Position numbers and translations under genes: made by a program. From JBCCFC01 sp965213595 (GTDB lineage Bacteria > Chloroflexota > Anaerolineae > Caldilineales > Caldilineaceae), in assembly GCA_965213595.1 (NCBI GenBank), contig CBDBZO010000006.1, forward strand, positions 310,001 to 374,000: 64,000 nt of DNA. Direction: 5' to 3'. The notes under the pieces are model-generated. The model had not been told where the DNA came from. It saw only the letters and a list, made by a program, of their open reading frames with translations, and searched no databases. Position 1 is the stretch's first letter. Each line of letters opens with the position of its first letter. This document shows positions 50,078-60,300 of this stretch, one piece after another.

Positions 50078-53000
50078 CTAATCATCCGCCACCTGCCGCG
50101 CGACCGCAGTCGGCAGCAGAATCGTGACGCGCGTGCCGCTGCCCGGTGCGGAGGCAACCTCCAGCCGACCGCTAAAGAGGCGCAGCCGTTCACGGATGCT
50201 AAAGAGGCCAAAACCCGTGCCGGCTTCCAGCTGCGTTTCGGCCAGGTCAAAGCCCCGGCCCTCGTCCTCGACCACGATGCGGATGTGCGCCGCATCCTCA
50301 TCCAGCGTTACGCGGGCCCGATCGATCCCCGCGTGTTTGACGACGTTGAAGAGCAGCTCGCGCACCAGATGGAAGAGCAGCACGCGCAGGTCTTCGCGCA
50401 CAATCTGCACCTTGTGCTCCGCAGAGACCGCCACCTCCAGCCGGTGGACATCGCGCATGTGGCTGGCCAGCCAGCAAATGGCCTCAAACAGCCCTTCCCC
50501 CCTGAGCACGGGCGGGCTGAGCTCCACCGAAAGGGTGCGCGCCACGCTGATGGCGCGCAAGATGGCCTCGTTGCTTTCGCGCAGCAGCGGCAGCGTCTGC
50601 TCGGCCTGCGCCGGGGCCAACGCCTGTTTTAGATCGCCCTCCGCCATGCCGAGCTGTATCTGCGCGCCGTAGAGCAGCTGCTGCAAATCGTCGTGCAGCA
50701 CCTGGGCAATGCGGTGGCGCTCGCGCTGCTCGGCCAGCGTGAGCGCCGAGGAGAGCGTGCGCACCTGGCGCGTGCGTTTTTGCACCAGCTCCTCCAGCGT
50801 GTCGGTCAGCTTGCGCAGCTGCTCCTCCGCCTGCTTACGTTGCGTAATGTCGGTGACGAGCGTGTAGAAGCCACCGGCTTCGCCCTCTACTTTGCTTTCT
50901 GCTTCCTGCTCCATGTTGCCGTCCGGCATGAATGTGGCCAGGACGGTGCGCGTCTCGCCGTCCGCAAAATCCAGCGTCGTTTCAAAATCGACGCGTTCGC
51001 CCGCCAGCGCCCGCTGCACGCGGGGCTGAATCGAGCGGTAGGCCGCCTCACCCAGCATCTCGCGGATCGTGTGGCCGATGATTTGCTCGCGCGGCTTGGC
51101 GAACCAGCGCGCATAGGCGGCGTTGACAAAGGTGTAGCGCTCGTCGCGATCCACGTAGCTGATCAGGCCGGGCACGTTATCGGTAACGAGCGCCAGCTCC
51201 GCCTTGCTGGAGAGCAGCGCCTGCTCGGCCTCCTTCTGCTCGCTAATATCCACCAGCGCCGTGAGCACGCAGGGCTCGCCGCTGATCTGCACCACGGTTG
51301 CCCCGGCCAGGCAGGTGCGCAACGAGCCGTCCCTCATGCGAAAGACCACCTCGGCATTGCGGATGGATTTACCCCGGCGCAGGCGCTCCAACCCTGGGCG
51401 CTGCTCGTCTTCGTTCAGCCACAGACCCAGCTCCACGGGCGAGCGACCGAGCGCCTCGTCGTGCGCGTAGCCGGAGAGCTGGATAAAGCGCTCGTTTACC
51501 TCCAGCAGCTTGCCCGTCTCCAAGGAGGTGATGGTCAAAAGAAGCGGGCTGGCGCTAAAGGCGGTGGCAAACTTGGCCTCGGACGCCGCCAAGTCCGCCT
51601 CGGCCCGCTTGCGCTCGGTAATGTCAAAGCCGGAGGGAACGAGATAGGCGATCTCGCCTGCCGAATCGTAGACGGGTGCGATGGTGTAGTCGACATCGAG
51701 AAAGTGTGCGGGGCCGATGCGGGCGCGGATGTCAAAGCGCACGGTTTCGCCGCGGGCCGCGCGCCTGATCGAGTCGCGAATCCGTGCCTGTAGCTCGCCG
51801 TCGTGGGCCAGCCAGTACCCTTGCTCGAAGGGCAAATCGCGCAGCGCCTCCATCCGCAGATCGGCAATCGCCAGCGCCGCGCGGTTGACCTCCACTATGC
51901 GGCCATCCGGCGTGAGCACGGCGGCAGAGGCGGCGAGGCTATCCAGCACGCGGCGCAGCCGATCCTCGCCGTTGCGCAGGGCGGCCTCGCTGCGCTTGCG
52001 TTCGGTGATCTCCTCCACCACCACGTTGATGCCGAGAATGTGGCCATTTGCATCGCGCAGCGGGAACCAATTCTCCAGCCACGTGCGCACCACGCCCGGC
52101 TGGGCAGGCGTCTCGCCGCTGATTTCGATGTCAAAGGCGGGCTCGCCCGTTTCCAGGATGCCGCGCATCACCGCTTCGGCTTCATCAGCCAAATCGGGCA
52201 CGATCTCGCGCACGGTGCGGTTGATGTGGTCGGCGGCGGGGATGCCGTTGATTTCGGCCAGGTGCTTGTTGATGCGCAGGTAGCGCAGCTCCCGATCCAG
52301 CACGCAGAGGGCAACGCCCGCCGTGTTGTAGATGGTCTCCAGCTCGGCCAGGCGTGCCTGCGCCCGCTCTTCGCTCTCGTGCAGGGCGACAGCCGTCTGG
52401 CGGCGGGTCAGCGCTTCGCCCAGCAGGTAGGCCACGGCCTGGACAAAATCCACCTCGTAGCCGGCAAACTCGCGCGGCTCGCGTCCGTGGACGCTCAGCA
52501 CGCCGCGAGGCCCCTCCTCCCCCTGAATCACAACGCTGAGGCTGCTGACCACGCCGTGCTTGCTCAGCGGCCCGTCGGGTGCGAGACGGGGCTCGCGCGC
52601 CAGATCGCCGATAACGACCGGCTCGTCCAGCCGCAGGGCGGAGCCAATGGGCGAGGCGTAGTTGACGGGCACACTGGCCGGGGAAAATCTGCCTTGATCG
52701 CCGCCGCGCTGCCAGCCGTGGCCCGCCGCGAGGCGCAGTTGGCTGCCGTCCGCCGCCAGCGACCAGATCGCACCGAGGGGCAGCCCCAGCGCATTGGCCA
52801 CCCGCTCGGCGGCCAGCGCCAGCAGCGATTCGCTGGTTGTGCCCTCCAGCGCCTCCCGCCCCAGATCGGCCACGGCGCTCTGCTGCACGCGCAGCTTGAC
52901 TTCGTGCTCGGCGTGGCGCAGGCTGGTGATGTCCACCAGCGTGATCACCACGCCGTCCACCGCTTGATCGGTCGCCTCGTGGGTCGTCTGGTAGGGCGAC

Positions 53001-55078
53001 ATGTGAACGATGTACCAGCGGTCGTGCTCGCTGCGCACCACCTCTTCGCTCGGCTCCAGCGTCTCCAGCACGCGCGCGGCCCGCTCCGGCAGGCGCTTTT
53101 GCAGCAGGTGGTGGGAGATGTGCCCCAGCGGGCGGCCAATGTCGGCCTCGATCAAGTTGAAGAGCTCGGTGGTGCGCGGCGTAAAGCGCTGCACGTGGAG
53201 CGCGCGATCTAGAAAGATGACGCCGACGTCGGTGGCGGCAATCAGGTTGAACAAGTCGCTGTTGGCGCGGTGCAGTTCACCAATTTTGTGCTCCAGCGCG
53301 CCGTTGACGGTGGTCAACTCCTCGTTCATGGACTGGAGCTCTTCCGTGCTTGTCTCCAGCTCCTCCATCGTCGATTTGAGCTCCTCGTTGAGCAACCGCA
53401 ACGCCTCGTTCGAGCTCTTCAACTCCTGGCTGGAAAGCTCGTTGTCCTCGACGATGCGCTGCAGGCGCTCGCGCGTGCGCCGCAGCTCCTCCGTCAGCTG
53501 CGCCGTCGGTTCGTCCTGCCCGTTACCCGCGAAGACACCGGCCGCCCCGTCGAGGCCGGGTGGGCCGATTAGCGAAGCCTCCTCTTTCTCCTCAAAGACC
53601 ACCTCGACGTAGTTTGCCGGAAAGCCCGGATCGTCCACCGGCTCCACGTGCAGCCGCACGTGGGTTGGCTCGCCCCGAACTTCCACCGGCAGCAGGCGCG
53701 ATGTCGTGGGCTCGCCCCGTTGAAAAGCCTGGTGCAGGGCCGCGCGCAGCTCCAGCCGCAGGCCGGGCAGCACCCAGTGCAGCACGTTTTGCGAAAACGC
53801 GCCTTCCGGCCCGCGCAGAAACTTATCCGCGCCGCTAAAGGTGTGGGTGATTTCGTAATCCGCGTTGAGCAGCAGACGGGGCGGCGCATAGCGGCGCACG
53901 CTGCGCCGCTGGTACAGCTCTTCGGTGCTGGGCGTGCGCGCGGTGGTGGCGGGGCGTGCGGCGGGCGTGTTGAGCCCATCCAGCACGGAAGTCAGCGAAA
54001 AGCGCCCCGACGCAGCCACAGCCTGCTCGCGGCGTTGAAAGAGGTGGTGCGGCTTGTCCAGCACGGCAAAGAGGTTGGAGACATCGGCGGTTTCGGACGT
54101 GCCCAGGAAGAGGTAGCGGCCCGGCAGCAGCGCGTAGTGAAAGAGCTCGAAGAGCTTCTCCTGCGCCTCGCGGTTTAGGTAGATGAGCAGGTTGCGGCAG
54201 GCCACCAAATCCAGCCGCGAAAAGGGCGGATCCGTTATTAGATCGTGTACGGCAAAGAGCACGCTGTCGCGCAGGGCCGCGTCGACGAGATAGCCGTTCT
54301 CCTGCTTGACAAAGAAGCGCTGGAGCCGTTCGGGCGAGACGTGTTCGGCAATGGAGGCGGGGTAGTGGCCCCGGCGGGCGACGGCGATCGCTTCGTCGTC
54401 GAGGTCGGTGGCAAAGATTTGCAGCTGGGGCGGCTGCGGCAGGCGGTCGGCGTGCTCGTGCAGCAGAATGGCCAGCGAGTAGGCCTCTTCGCCCGTGGCG
54501 CAGCCCGCCACCCAGACGCGCACGGTTGTGTCTACAGCGGTGTCTACAGCGTCGCCGGGCTGCTGATTGGCAAAGAGCCGCGGCACGATCTGGTTATTTA
54601 GCGCGTGAAAGGCTTGCGGATCGCGGAAGAAGTTGGTCACGGAGATCAGGCTGTCTCGAAAGAGCGCCCGCGCTTCCTCCGGCGACTGCGCCATGTGCTC
54701 GGCATAGTCGCCCAGCTCCGCAATCCCCGTTGCCTGCTGCCGCCGACCGATGCGGCGCAGGATGGTGGAGCGCTTGTAGCTGGCAAAGTCGTGGCCCGTC
54801 TGCCGCCGAAGATGGTGCAGAATGGTGAGCAAGGCATCGGCGGTCTGTTCGACGGGGGCCTCGGCTTCAACCCCGGCGTCGAGGAGCGTCTCCTCGCTGG
54901 CTGCGCCGTCCACCATCGCGCCGTCCATCATCGTGCCGTCCATCGTCGCGCCGTCCATCATCGCGCCGTCCATGGGTCGGCCCGTTGAGTGATTGGATCG
55001 TGTTGTAGCGCTCGCTCGCTCTGCCTCGCCATGCCCGTTTTGTTCGACCCCATCCTGCACTGGCTCCTGCCCATCCAT
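50078..55078 (-). CDS. CheR-type methyltransferase/multi-PAS/GAF/histidine kinase fusion
   Basis: 1666 residues. After a Met/Asp-rich repeat tail (about 36-60), a CheR domain (about 80-345) has VWVAGCATGEEAYSLAI for SAM binding and ACRNLLIYL. Then a PAS-like segment, a long coiled coil (RRTRERLQRIVEDNE to GALEHKIGEL, about 520-600), a PAS domain, a GAF domain (about 735-900), four or more PAS domains, and a NarL/DesK-type kinase. The phospho-acceptor His is in AQVLHDDLQQLLYG; ATP-binding text is ELLFNVVKHA, DEGRGFD and GFGLFSIRERL. CheB-CheR fusions are common but here CheB is missing. A hybrid sensory protein of unknown signal; no response regulator is adjacent. Confidence 0.88.
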   Translation of the reverse strand: MDGQEPVQDGVEQNGHGEAERASATTRSNHSTGRPMDGAMMDGATMDGTMMDGAMVDGAASEETLLDAGVEAEAPVEQTADALLTILHHLRRQTGHDFASYKRSTILRRIGRRQQATGIAELGDYAEHMAQSPEEARALFRDSLISVTNFFRDPQAFHALNNQIVPRLFANQQPGDAVDTAVDTTVRVWVAGCATGEEAYSLAILLHEHADRLPQPPQLQIFATDLDDEAIAVARRGHYPASIAEHVSPERLQRFFVKQENGYLVDAALRDSVLFAVHDLITDPPFSRLDLVACRNLLIYLNREAQEKLFELFHYALLPGRYLFLGTSETADVSNLFAVLDKPHHLFQRREQAVAASGRFSLTSVLDGLNTPAARPATTARTPSTEELYQRRSVRRYAPPRLLLNADYEITHTFSGADKFLRGPEGAFSQNVLHWVLPGLRLELRAALHQAFQRGEPTTSRLLPVEVRGEPTHVRLHVEPVDDPGFPANYVEVVFEEKEEASLIGPPGLDGAAGVFAGNGQDEPTAQLTEELRRTRERLQRIVEDNELSSQELKSSNEALRLLNEELKSTMEELETSTEELQSMNEELTTVNGALEHKIGELHRANSDLFNLIAATDVGVIFLDRALHVQRFTPRTTELFNLIEADIGRPLGHISHHLLQKRLPERAARVLETLEPSEEVVRSEHDRWYIVHMSPYQTTHEATDQAVDGVVITLVDITSLRHAEHEVKLRVQQSAVADLGREALEGTTSESLLALAAERVANALGLPLGAIWSLAADGSQLRLAAGHGWQRGGDQGRFSPASVPVNYASPIGSALRLDEPVVIGDLAREPRLAPDGPLSKHGVVSSLSVVIQGEEGPRGVLSVHGREPREFAGYEVDFVQAVAYLLGEALTRRQTAVALHESEERAQARLAELETIYNTAGVALCVLDRELRYLRINKHLAEINGIPAADHINRTVREIVPDLADEAEAVMRGILETGEPAFDIEISGETPAQPGVVRTWLENWFPLRDANGHILGINVVVEEITERKRSEAALRNGEDRLRRVLDSLAASAAVLTPDGRIVEVNRAALAIADLRMEALRDLPFEQGYWLAHDGELQARIRDSIRRAARGETVRFDIRARIGPAHFLDVDYTIAPVYDSAGEIAYLVPSGFDITERKRAEADLAASEAKFATAFSASPLLLTITSLETGKLLEVNERFIQLSGYAHDEALGRSPVELGLWLNEDEQRPGLERLRRGKSIRNAEVVFRMRDGSLRTCLAGATVVQISGEPCVLTALVDISEQKEAEQALLSSKAELALVTDNVPGLISYVDRDERYTFVNAAYARWFAKPREQIIGHTIREMLGEAAYRSIQPRVQRALAGERVDFETTLDFADGETRTVLATFMPDGNMEQEAESKVEGEAGGFYTLVTDITQRKQAEEQLRKLTDTLEELVQKRTRQVRTLSSALTLAEQRERHRIAQVLHDDLQQLLYGAQIQLGMAEGDLKQALAPAQAEQTLPLLRESNEAILRAISVARTLSVELSPPVLRGEGLFEAICWLASHMRDVHRLEVAVSAEHKVQIVREDLRVLLFHLVRELLFNVVKHAGIDRARVTLDEDAAHIRIVVEDEGRGFDLAETQLEAGTGFGLFSIRERLRLFSGRLEVASAPGSGTRVTILLPTAVARQVADD
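54911..54975. repeat. 15-base tandem repeats in the kinase gene
   Basis: Four to five copies of ATCATCGCGCCGTCC-like units (minus strand encodes MDGAM, MDGAT, MDGTM, MDGAM) in the N-terminal coding region. Copy-number change would keep the frame, so length variation between strains is likely. Confidence 0.8.
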
Positions 55079-55396
55079 TGGCTTGTCCTTATTGGCTTGT
55101 CCTTATCACTTTACTTTACCAGATTGCTCTATTGTGCGTGTTTCCCTGCAAAAGTCAAGATGGTAGACGCGTTCCTAACAAACCAGAAATCTCCAAAGCG
55201 GATAAACTGCAATGGTGAACGGGGAACGGGGAATGGGGAATGGGGGGCGTGCACGATTAAGAGAGACCTAGCCCGTTATCTGTACCCCTGCTTATTTCCT
55301 ACGTACAAGACAAGCCGCTCCCTTTCTGCTACGCTAAGGGCATCCCGTTATTCGACATCATTTCACCAAAGTACACACAACAAAAGGAGACCTCTT
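55079..55396. other. divergent intergenic region, kinase/superoxide dismutase
   Basis: 318 bases. It includes CGGATAAACTGCAATGGTGA (55199-55218), which is nearly the same as at 4063-4083, followed by tandem GGGGAAC/GGGGAAT words (to 55247). AAAGGAGA precedes the superoxide dismutase start. No other gene was seen. Confidence 0.5.
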
Positions 55397-56368
55397 ATGA
55401 AAAGTAAAAATCTGCGACACCTCTCGTTCTGGTTCGCGCTGGCGTTGACGTTCGCGCTGGTCGCGGCCTGCACCTCTGTCCCCCCCGCCGCCAACACCAG
55501 CGACGCAATCGACGATGATGTCGAGGCCGACCTTGAAATCACCGCCACGCCAATGGAGGCCGTCCCTGAAATAACGGGCACGCCCGGCGCGGACGATGAT
55601 GCCTTTACGGACCCAGAAGCGCCGACGAACACCGTGCTGATGACCGACGACATGGAGATGACGGATACAGAGGAAATGACGGACGGCATGGAGATGACCG
55701 ACTCGGTTGGCACCGAAGCCAACGAAGTCACCTCGGCGCCGGATGTGACCAACGCGACGACGCTGACCGAGGTGACACCGATTACCGAGGAGACGGAGCT
55801 GACCGAACTAGAAGAGGCCGAAGGCGCTATTCTGACGGACACCGACTCCATGACGGATTCGGACATGATGACCGATACCGGCATGGTGGAGGGCGCGACC
55901 GCCGTGGCGCAGATCGACGAGCTGGACGGCAGCGGCGTCTCCGGCACGGTGACCTTTACGCAGGAGACCGACGGCCTGATGGTGATGGTTTCGCTGGACG
56001 GCGTGGACGAGGGGCTGCACGGCTTCCACGTGCACGAGAACGGCTCCTGCGAGGCGGGTGATTCGGACAACGACGGCGTGGACGAGCCGGGCGGCGCAGC
56101 GGGTGGCCACTTCAACCCGACCGACGCGCCCCACGGCGCGCTCGACGATCCGGCGGACGAGCGCCACGTTGGCGACTTCGGCAACGTTGAGGCGGACGCC
56201 GATGGCGTCGTCGACGAGGAGTTTAGCGACGACGTTGCTTCGCTGGACGGCGAGAACAGCATTGTCGACTTGGCCATCATCGTCCACTCCGGCGAGGATG
56301 ACTTGGTCACCCAGCCCGGCGGCGACAGCGGCTCGCGCGTCGGCTGCGGGATTATCGAGATGCAGTAG
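55397..56368 (+). CDS. sodC: lipoprotein Cu/Zn superoxide dismutase with Met/Asp-rich linker
   Basis: 323 residues from the ATG at 55397 (AAAGGAGA upstream). Signal peptide with lipobox VAAC (Cys about residue 22). A long acidic linker (25-165) contains ten or more Met in MTDDMEMTDTEEMTDGMEM and DSMTDSDMMTDTGM. The SodC domain (about 170-323) has all metal ligands: GFHVHENGSC (two His plus Cys), GGHFNP, APHG, HVGDFGN (Asp) and IIVHSGEDD (last Cu His), and the second disulfide Cys in SRVGCGII. It should convert superoxide to H2O2 outside the cytoplasmic membrane. The linker Met pairs could carry Cu(I), which is a guess. Divergent from the kinase gene. Confidence 0.92.
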   Translation: MKSKNLRHLSFWFALALTFALVAACTSVPPAANTSDAIDDDVEADLEITATPMEAVPEITGTPGADDDAFTDPEAPTNTVLMTDDMEMTDTEEMTDGMEMTDSVGTEANEVTSAPDVTNATTLTEVTPITEETELTELEEAEGAILTDTDSMTDSDMMTDTGMVEGATAVAQIDELDGSGVSGTVTFTQETDGLMVMVSLDGVDEGLHGFHVHENGSCEAGDSDNDGVDEPGGAAGGHFNPTDAPHGALDDPADERHVGDFGNVEADADGVVDEEFSDDVASLDGENSIVDLAIIVHSGEDDLVTQPGGDSGSRVGCGIIEMQ

Positions 56369-56375
56369 ATGCTCG

Positions 56376-56411
56376 ACGGTGGTGGCGCAGCGCGCTGTGC
56401 CACCACCGTCA
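56376..56411. repeat. hairpin after sodC
   Basis: GACGGTGGTGGC and GCCACCACCGTC form 12-bp arms around GCAGCGCGCTGT. No T-run follows; the true terminator is further on. Confidence 0.6.
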
Positions 56412-56429
56412 AAACGGATTGCAAATTAC

Positions 56430-56467
56430 AAAAAAAGTCTGGCTTCTATCCAGAAGCCAGACTTTTT
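56430..56467. terminator. bidirectional intrinsic terminator
   Basis: AAAAAAAGTCTGGCTTCT, ATCC, AGAAGCCAGACTTTTTTT: an 11-bp G/C-containing stem with a T-run on both strands. It should end sodC transcription. Confidence 0.92.
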
Positions 56468-56525
56468 TTGTCTATCCCAACGGCGAGTATACTATCTCCG
56501 TGTAAACCGCTCACGGAGACTATTG

Positions 56526-56885
56526 ATGGACTTACCCACGCTAAAAATCCACCTGCTCGCCCAGCCCGGTGCAACCGAAGAAACCCCGTTCGGCCCGGAC
56601 GCGCTCGTCTATAAAGTGGCGGGCAAAATGTTTGCCCTCGTCGCCTGGAACGAAGAGCCGCTGCGCCTCACCCTCAAATGCGATCCGGCGGACGCGCTCG
56701 CCCTGCGCCAGATGTATGAGTCCGTGGGGCCAGGTTACTACATGAGCAAGCGCCACTGGAACACCATTACGCTGGACGGCGAAGTACCGGATGACGAACT
56801 GCGCGCGATGATGGACGATTCCTATGCGCTCGTCGTCAAGGGCTTGCCCAAAAAAGTGCAGCGAGAATTAGCAGCCGCGGCGTGA
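56526..56885 (+). CDS. MmcQ/YjbR family protein
   Basis: 119 residues, the family's usual length. ATEETPFGPDALVYKVAGKMFALVAW and LRLTLKCDPADALALRQMY, then GPGYYMSKRHWNTITLDGEVPDDELRAMMDDSYALVVKGLP, are the MmcQ/YjbR pattern (CyaY-like fold, proposed DNA binding). The ATG at 56526 is preceded by a TATACT near 56487 and a hairpin CTCCGTG/CACGGAG (56496-56519) whose right arm contains the GGAG ribosome binding site, so translation may be modulated. The last residues AAA and stop (GCGGCGTGAGCACGCC) come from a repeat shared with 31451. Confidence 0.9.
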   Translation: MDLPTLKIHLLAQPGATEETPFGPDALVYKVAGKMFALVAWNEEPLRLTLKCDPADALALRQMYESVGPGYYMSKRHWNTITLDGEVPDDELRAMMDDSYALVVKGLPKKVQRELAAAA

Positions 56886-56911
56886 GCACGCCCTCGTGCG
56901 AACGTGCTTGC
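56877..56911. repeat. repeat at gene end, GTTCGCACG family
   Basis: GCGGCGTGAGCACGCCCTCG then TGCGAACG. It overlaps the last codons of the YjbR gene. Another piece (CACGTGGGCGTGCC) follows at about 56946. Confidence 0.65.
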
Positions 56912-56999
56912 TGGCGAACTAAATTATCTCGCGGGGTCGATCCGGCACGTGGGCGTGCCTACTCCACACTTGACTGCTGTATCAGCCACCAACTCCACC

Positions 57000-57360
57000 A
57001 TGTCCTAAGTCCAAGCCTTCTACGACGCCAGCCCCGCAACCGAATGGCAGCGCGAGGAGCGCCACCCCACTGAATTTGCCGTGACCCGCCGTGTGCTGGC
57101 GGACTTTCTGCCTGCGCTGCCCGCTCGCGTGTTCGACGTGGGCGGCGGGCCGGGCCGCTACGCCATCGACTTAGCCCGCCGCAGCTACAAAGTCACGCTG
57201 CTGGATTTGGCGCGCGGCAACCTCGATTGGGCGCGAGGAGAAGGTGAACAAATTGAGCGGCGAGGAGTGGGAACGGTGGGTGGAGATGAACTATCGCGTC
57301 AGCCGGGAGCCGTCGCTGCTGGGCGGCGCGGATCACCTGCTGTACGTCGGGTGTGCGTAG
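57000..57360 (+). pseudogene. class I SAM methyltransferase remnant with internal deletion
   Basis: From 57000 the frame reads M-S-stop, then VQAFYDASPATEWQREERHP, TEFAVTRRVLADFLP and the SAM motif VFDVGGGPGRYAIDLA with VTLLDLARGNLDWA. After about 57245 a different frame gives KVNKLSGEEWERWVEMNYRV and SREPSLLGGADHLLYVG, which is the C-terminal end of the same methyltransferase family. About 100 residues between are missing. So the gene has an early nonsense codon, a central deletion and a frame change. Its last bases are in the palindrome 57353-57388. Confidence 0.8.
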
Positions 57361-57388
57361 TGGGAGGGCGCGCCCTCCCACTACGCAC
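57353..57388. repeat. 36-bp perfect palindrome
   Basis: GTGCGTAGTGGGAGGGCG followed directly by its reverse complement. The central 28 bases are identical to the palindrome at 19151-19196. It lies between the convergent methyltransferase remnant and the beta-helix protein gene. Confidence 0.85.
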
Positions 57389-57389
57389 G

Positions 57390-60300
57390 TTACCGCCTCA
57401 CCAGCGGCAAAAAGAGTGCGGCCCTTGCTTCCCCATCCCCCGGCAGCGACGGCCTCGCCAGCGGCGTCACCACCGGCGCGCCGACGCCGTCCCACGCCGG
57501 GCCAGCCGCGACCCGCAGGCCAACGCCACCCCCATCCGCCGCATCGCGCTGCTCGAACACATCGTGCGTGCCGTCGGCGTTGAGGCGGTCGATGTGGAGG
57601 TAGTAGACGTTGTCGCGCGGGTCGCTGTTTTCCACGGTGATGGTCTGCGCCGCGGCGTCGAAGCCCACGGCGACAGTCTCGCCAGCATTCATATCCAGGT
57701 TGCGCACGTTGACCGTGTAGTCCGCACCCGCCGCGCTGTGTGTCGAGACGGCGATCCAGGGCGTGTCGTCATCGCGCTGGGCTTCGCTGGGGGCGGCGGT
57801 AAAGACGAGCGTCTGGCGGGCCGGGTCGAGGTCGACCGTGGCGACGGCGTTGGGTGGGTCGGCTGAAAGAGCATCGCCCAGCGCGATGGGTACGACGGGC
57901 GGCGACGCCAGGTGAAGCTGGGTGAGGCGAACGGCGTAACCCGGCGCGAAGACGTTGAGACCGACTGTCGCTGCGTGCCCAAAGGCCGTGTCGCGGGGGG
58001 CGATTTGGATTTGGTAGGTCGCGCCCGCGGCGTGGGGCAGGCGCAGCAGAGGCGGCGTGTGCAACCCCGTGCCCGCGGCAAAGGGGCGCTGCTCGGCCCC
58101 CTCGATTTCGCCGATCCACGCGCCCGTCGCCAGCTCCATGCCCGCGCGCAGGCCGTCGTCCCGCGTGACGAGCAGGTAGCCCTCGCCGTCGAGCTGAAAT
58201 TCGATCCACGGCTCGTCACCGGCGCAGAGCACGTCGCAGCGCTTGGGAAAGGTGATGGCCCGCCGCCAGCTGGCGAGCCAGAGCGTCTGGGTGTCGACGC
58301 TGCCGCGGTAGTCGCCCAGCGGCTGATCGGGCGCGGCGGTGCTGACGTAGGCCCACTCGCCGCTGGCGCGATTGAGGCGCACGGCGCGCGCAGAATCGCT
58401 CGGCGCGTTGGGATCGTAGACGCGGAGCAGATAATCATCCGCGCCCAATTCCTCGACGGCGTGGGGCACGACGAGGTGGGCGGCGCTGCCGTCCGCCAGC
58501 GCAAAGCCAAGCAGGAAGCGGTCGCTAAAGCCGCGGGCGGAGAGGTTGGCCAGCAGCGTGTCGAGCACGTGGGCCGGCGTCCGCTCCGGCGACATGGCCT
58601 GTGCGACCTCGAAGTCGAGCGGGGGCAGCGGCTGGGCGGCGGCGAGCAGGGCGACGTAGCGGCGCGCGGCCTCCTGCGTCAGGCCGTAGGTGGTGGTGGC
58701 GCCCGTGTTAAAGTCGCCGGGGGAGACGTTGCGGTTGGCGAAGAGGTTGAGCGCGCCAGCGGCCATGCCCGCGCCGTGGCCCCGGCCCAGCAGCGCCAGC
58801 TGGGCGCGCTGCCAGGCCTCGGCGGTGGCGGTGAGCACGCAGGGATTCTGCGTTTTGCAAACGTGCTCCGCCCCAAAGAGAAAGGCCACGTCGTCGGCGA
58901 CGAGGTCGTCGCTGAGGCTGGTGCTGTAGTTGGGGAAGCGGAAGCCGTTGGGCCGCGGCAAGAAGCCCACGGCGCCGCGAATGTTTGTGCTCAAGGCAAC
59001 CGGCAGCGGCCCGCCCCTCGCCTCGACCGTTTCGTCCGCCCGGCTAAAGACGCGGTAGTCGCCGCCGGTGGGCGCCTGCCAGGCCGCCGCGCTGTAGGCG
59101 ACGCGCCGCTCCTGCCCCGGCGACAGATCGCCGATGGCCCAGGCCAACACGCCGTCGGCGTTGCGCTCGCCGCCGTCGCTGGCGCTGCCGCGCACGTAGC
59201 CCAGCCCCAGCGGCAGGGTCTCGTTGATCGCCAAATCCCTGGCGACCGTCGTCCCCTCGTTTGCCACCACCAGCACATACGTCACCGGCGCGCCCACGCC
59301 GACCCACGGCGGCGCTTCCTTGACGATGGAGAGCGCGGCGCGCGCGCGCCCCTGAAACTCAAAGGCCCCCATGTCGATGGGCGTATCCTCGAAGGGACGT
59401 TCGTTTAGGGCGGCGTCGACCTGGAGGGCGCGTGCGCCGACGGTGCTGCCGCTGTCCACGGCGGGGGAATCGGCGCGCAGAGCGTAGTCGACAGCGGCGG
59501 GATCGGCAAAGCCCGCATCGGCGACGAGTTTGCTGCTGCCGCCGTGGTGCACGTAGGTGCCGGCGTCGAGGAGTTGGGTGATGCGGCCGTTGCCCGCAAA
59601 GAGGTTGTAATCCTCGCGCACCTTGGCCTCGCCAACCACGACGCCGTCGAGGCTAGTTTCGCTGCCGCCCGCGGCGATCAGCGCCGTGTCGTGGCCGGTG
59701 AGGATGCTGTTGCTGAGGTTGAGGTAGCCGTCGCTGAAGATGGCCGCGCCGGGGTTGACGTGCGCGCCGCCCGGTTCGCCGCCGACAAAGGTGCTCTGCG
59801 TAATCTCCAGCCGCGACGTTGCGCCCAGCGCGTGAATCGCCGCCCCGCCGCGCGGCGAGACATTGCCCACAAAGAGGGCGTTGCTCAATGCACCGCGCTG
59901 GCTCCGCACGACCATGCCGCCGCCCCAGTCGCTGGCCCGGTTACCCATCACCGTGATTTGATTCGCGGAGAGCTCGTCGCCCAACGCGTAGATGGCGCCC
60001 CCCCGCTGCGCGACATTGTCCGTCAGCGTGGCCCGTTCCAGAACGAGATCACCCTGGGCAAAAATGGCTCCGCCCAGCGCGGCCCGATTCGCGTGCAGCG
60101 TGACGTTCTCCAGCGTGAGGTTGCCGTTGGCCCAGATGGCGCCGCCGCGTGCGTCGCCCGCGTCGCCGTTTTCCAGCACAAGATCGCGGATGATCGTGCC
60201 GCCGTCGACTTGAAGGGCGAGCAGGCGGAAGGGCGGCACGCTGGCGGCGCGGCGGATCGTCGCGCCGTTGCCGTTGATCACGCGGGTCTGCTGGAGCACG

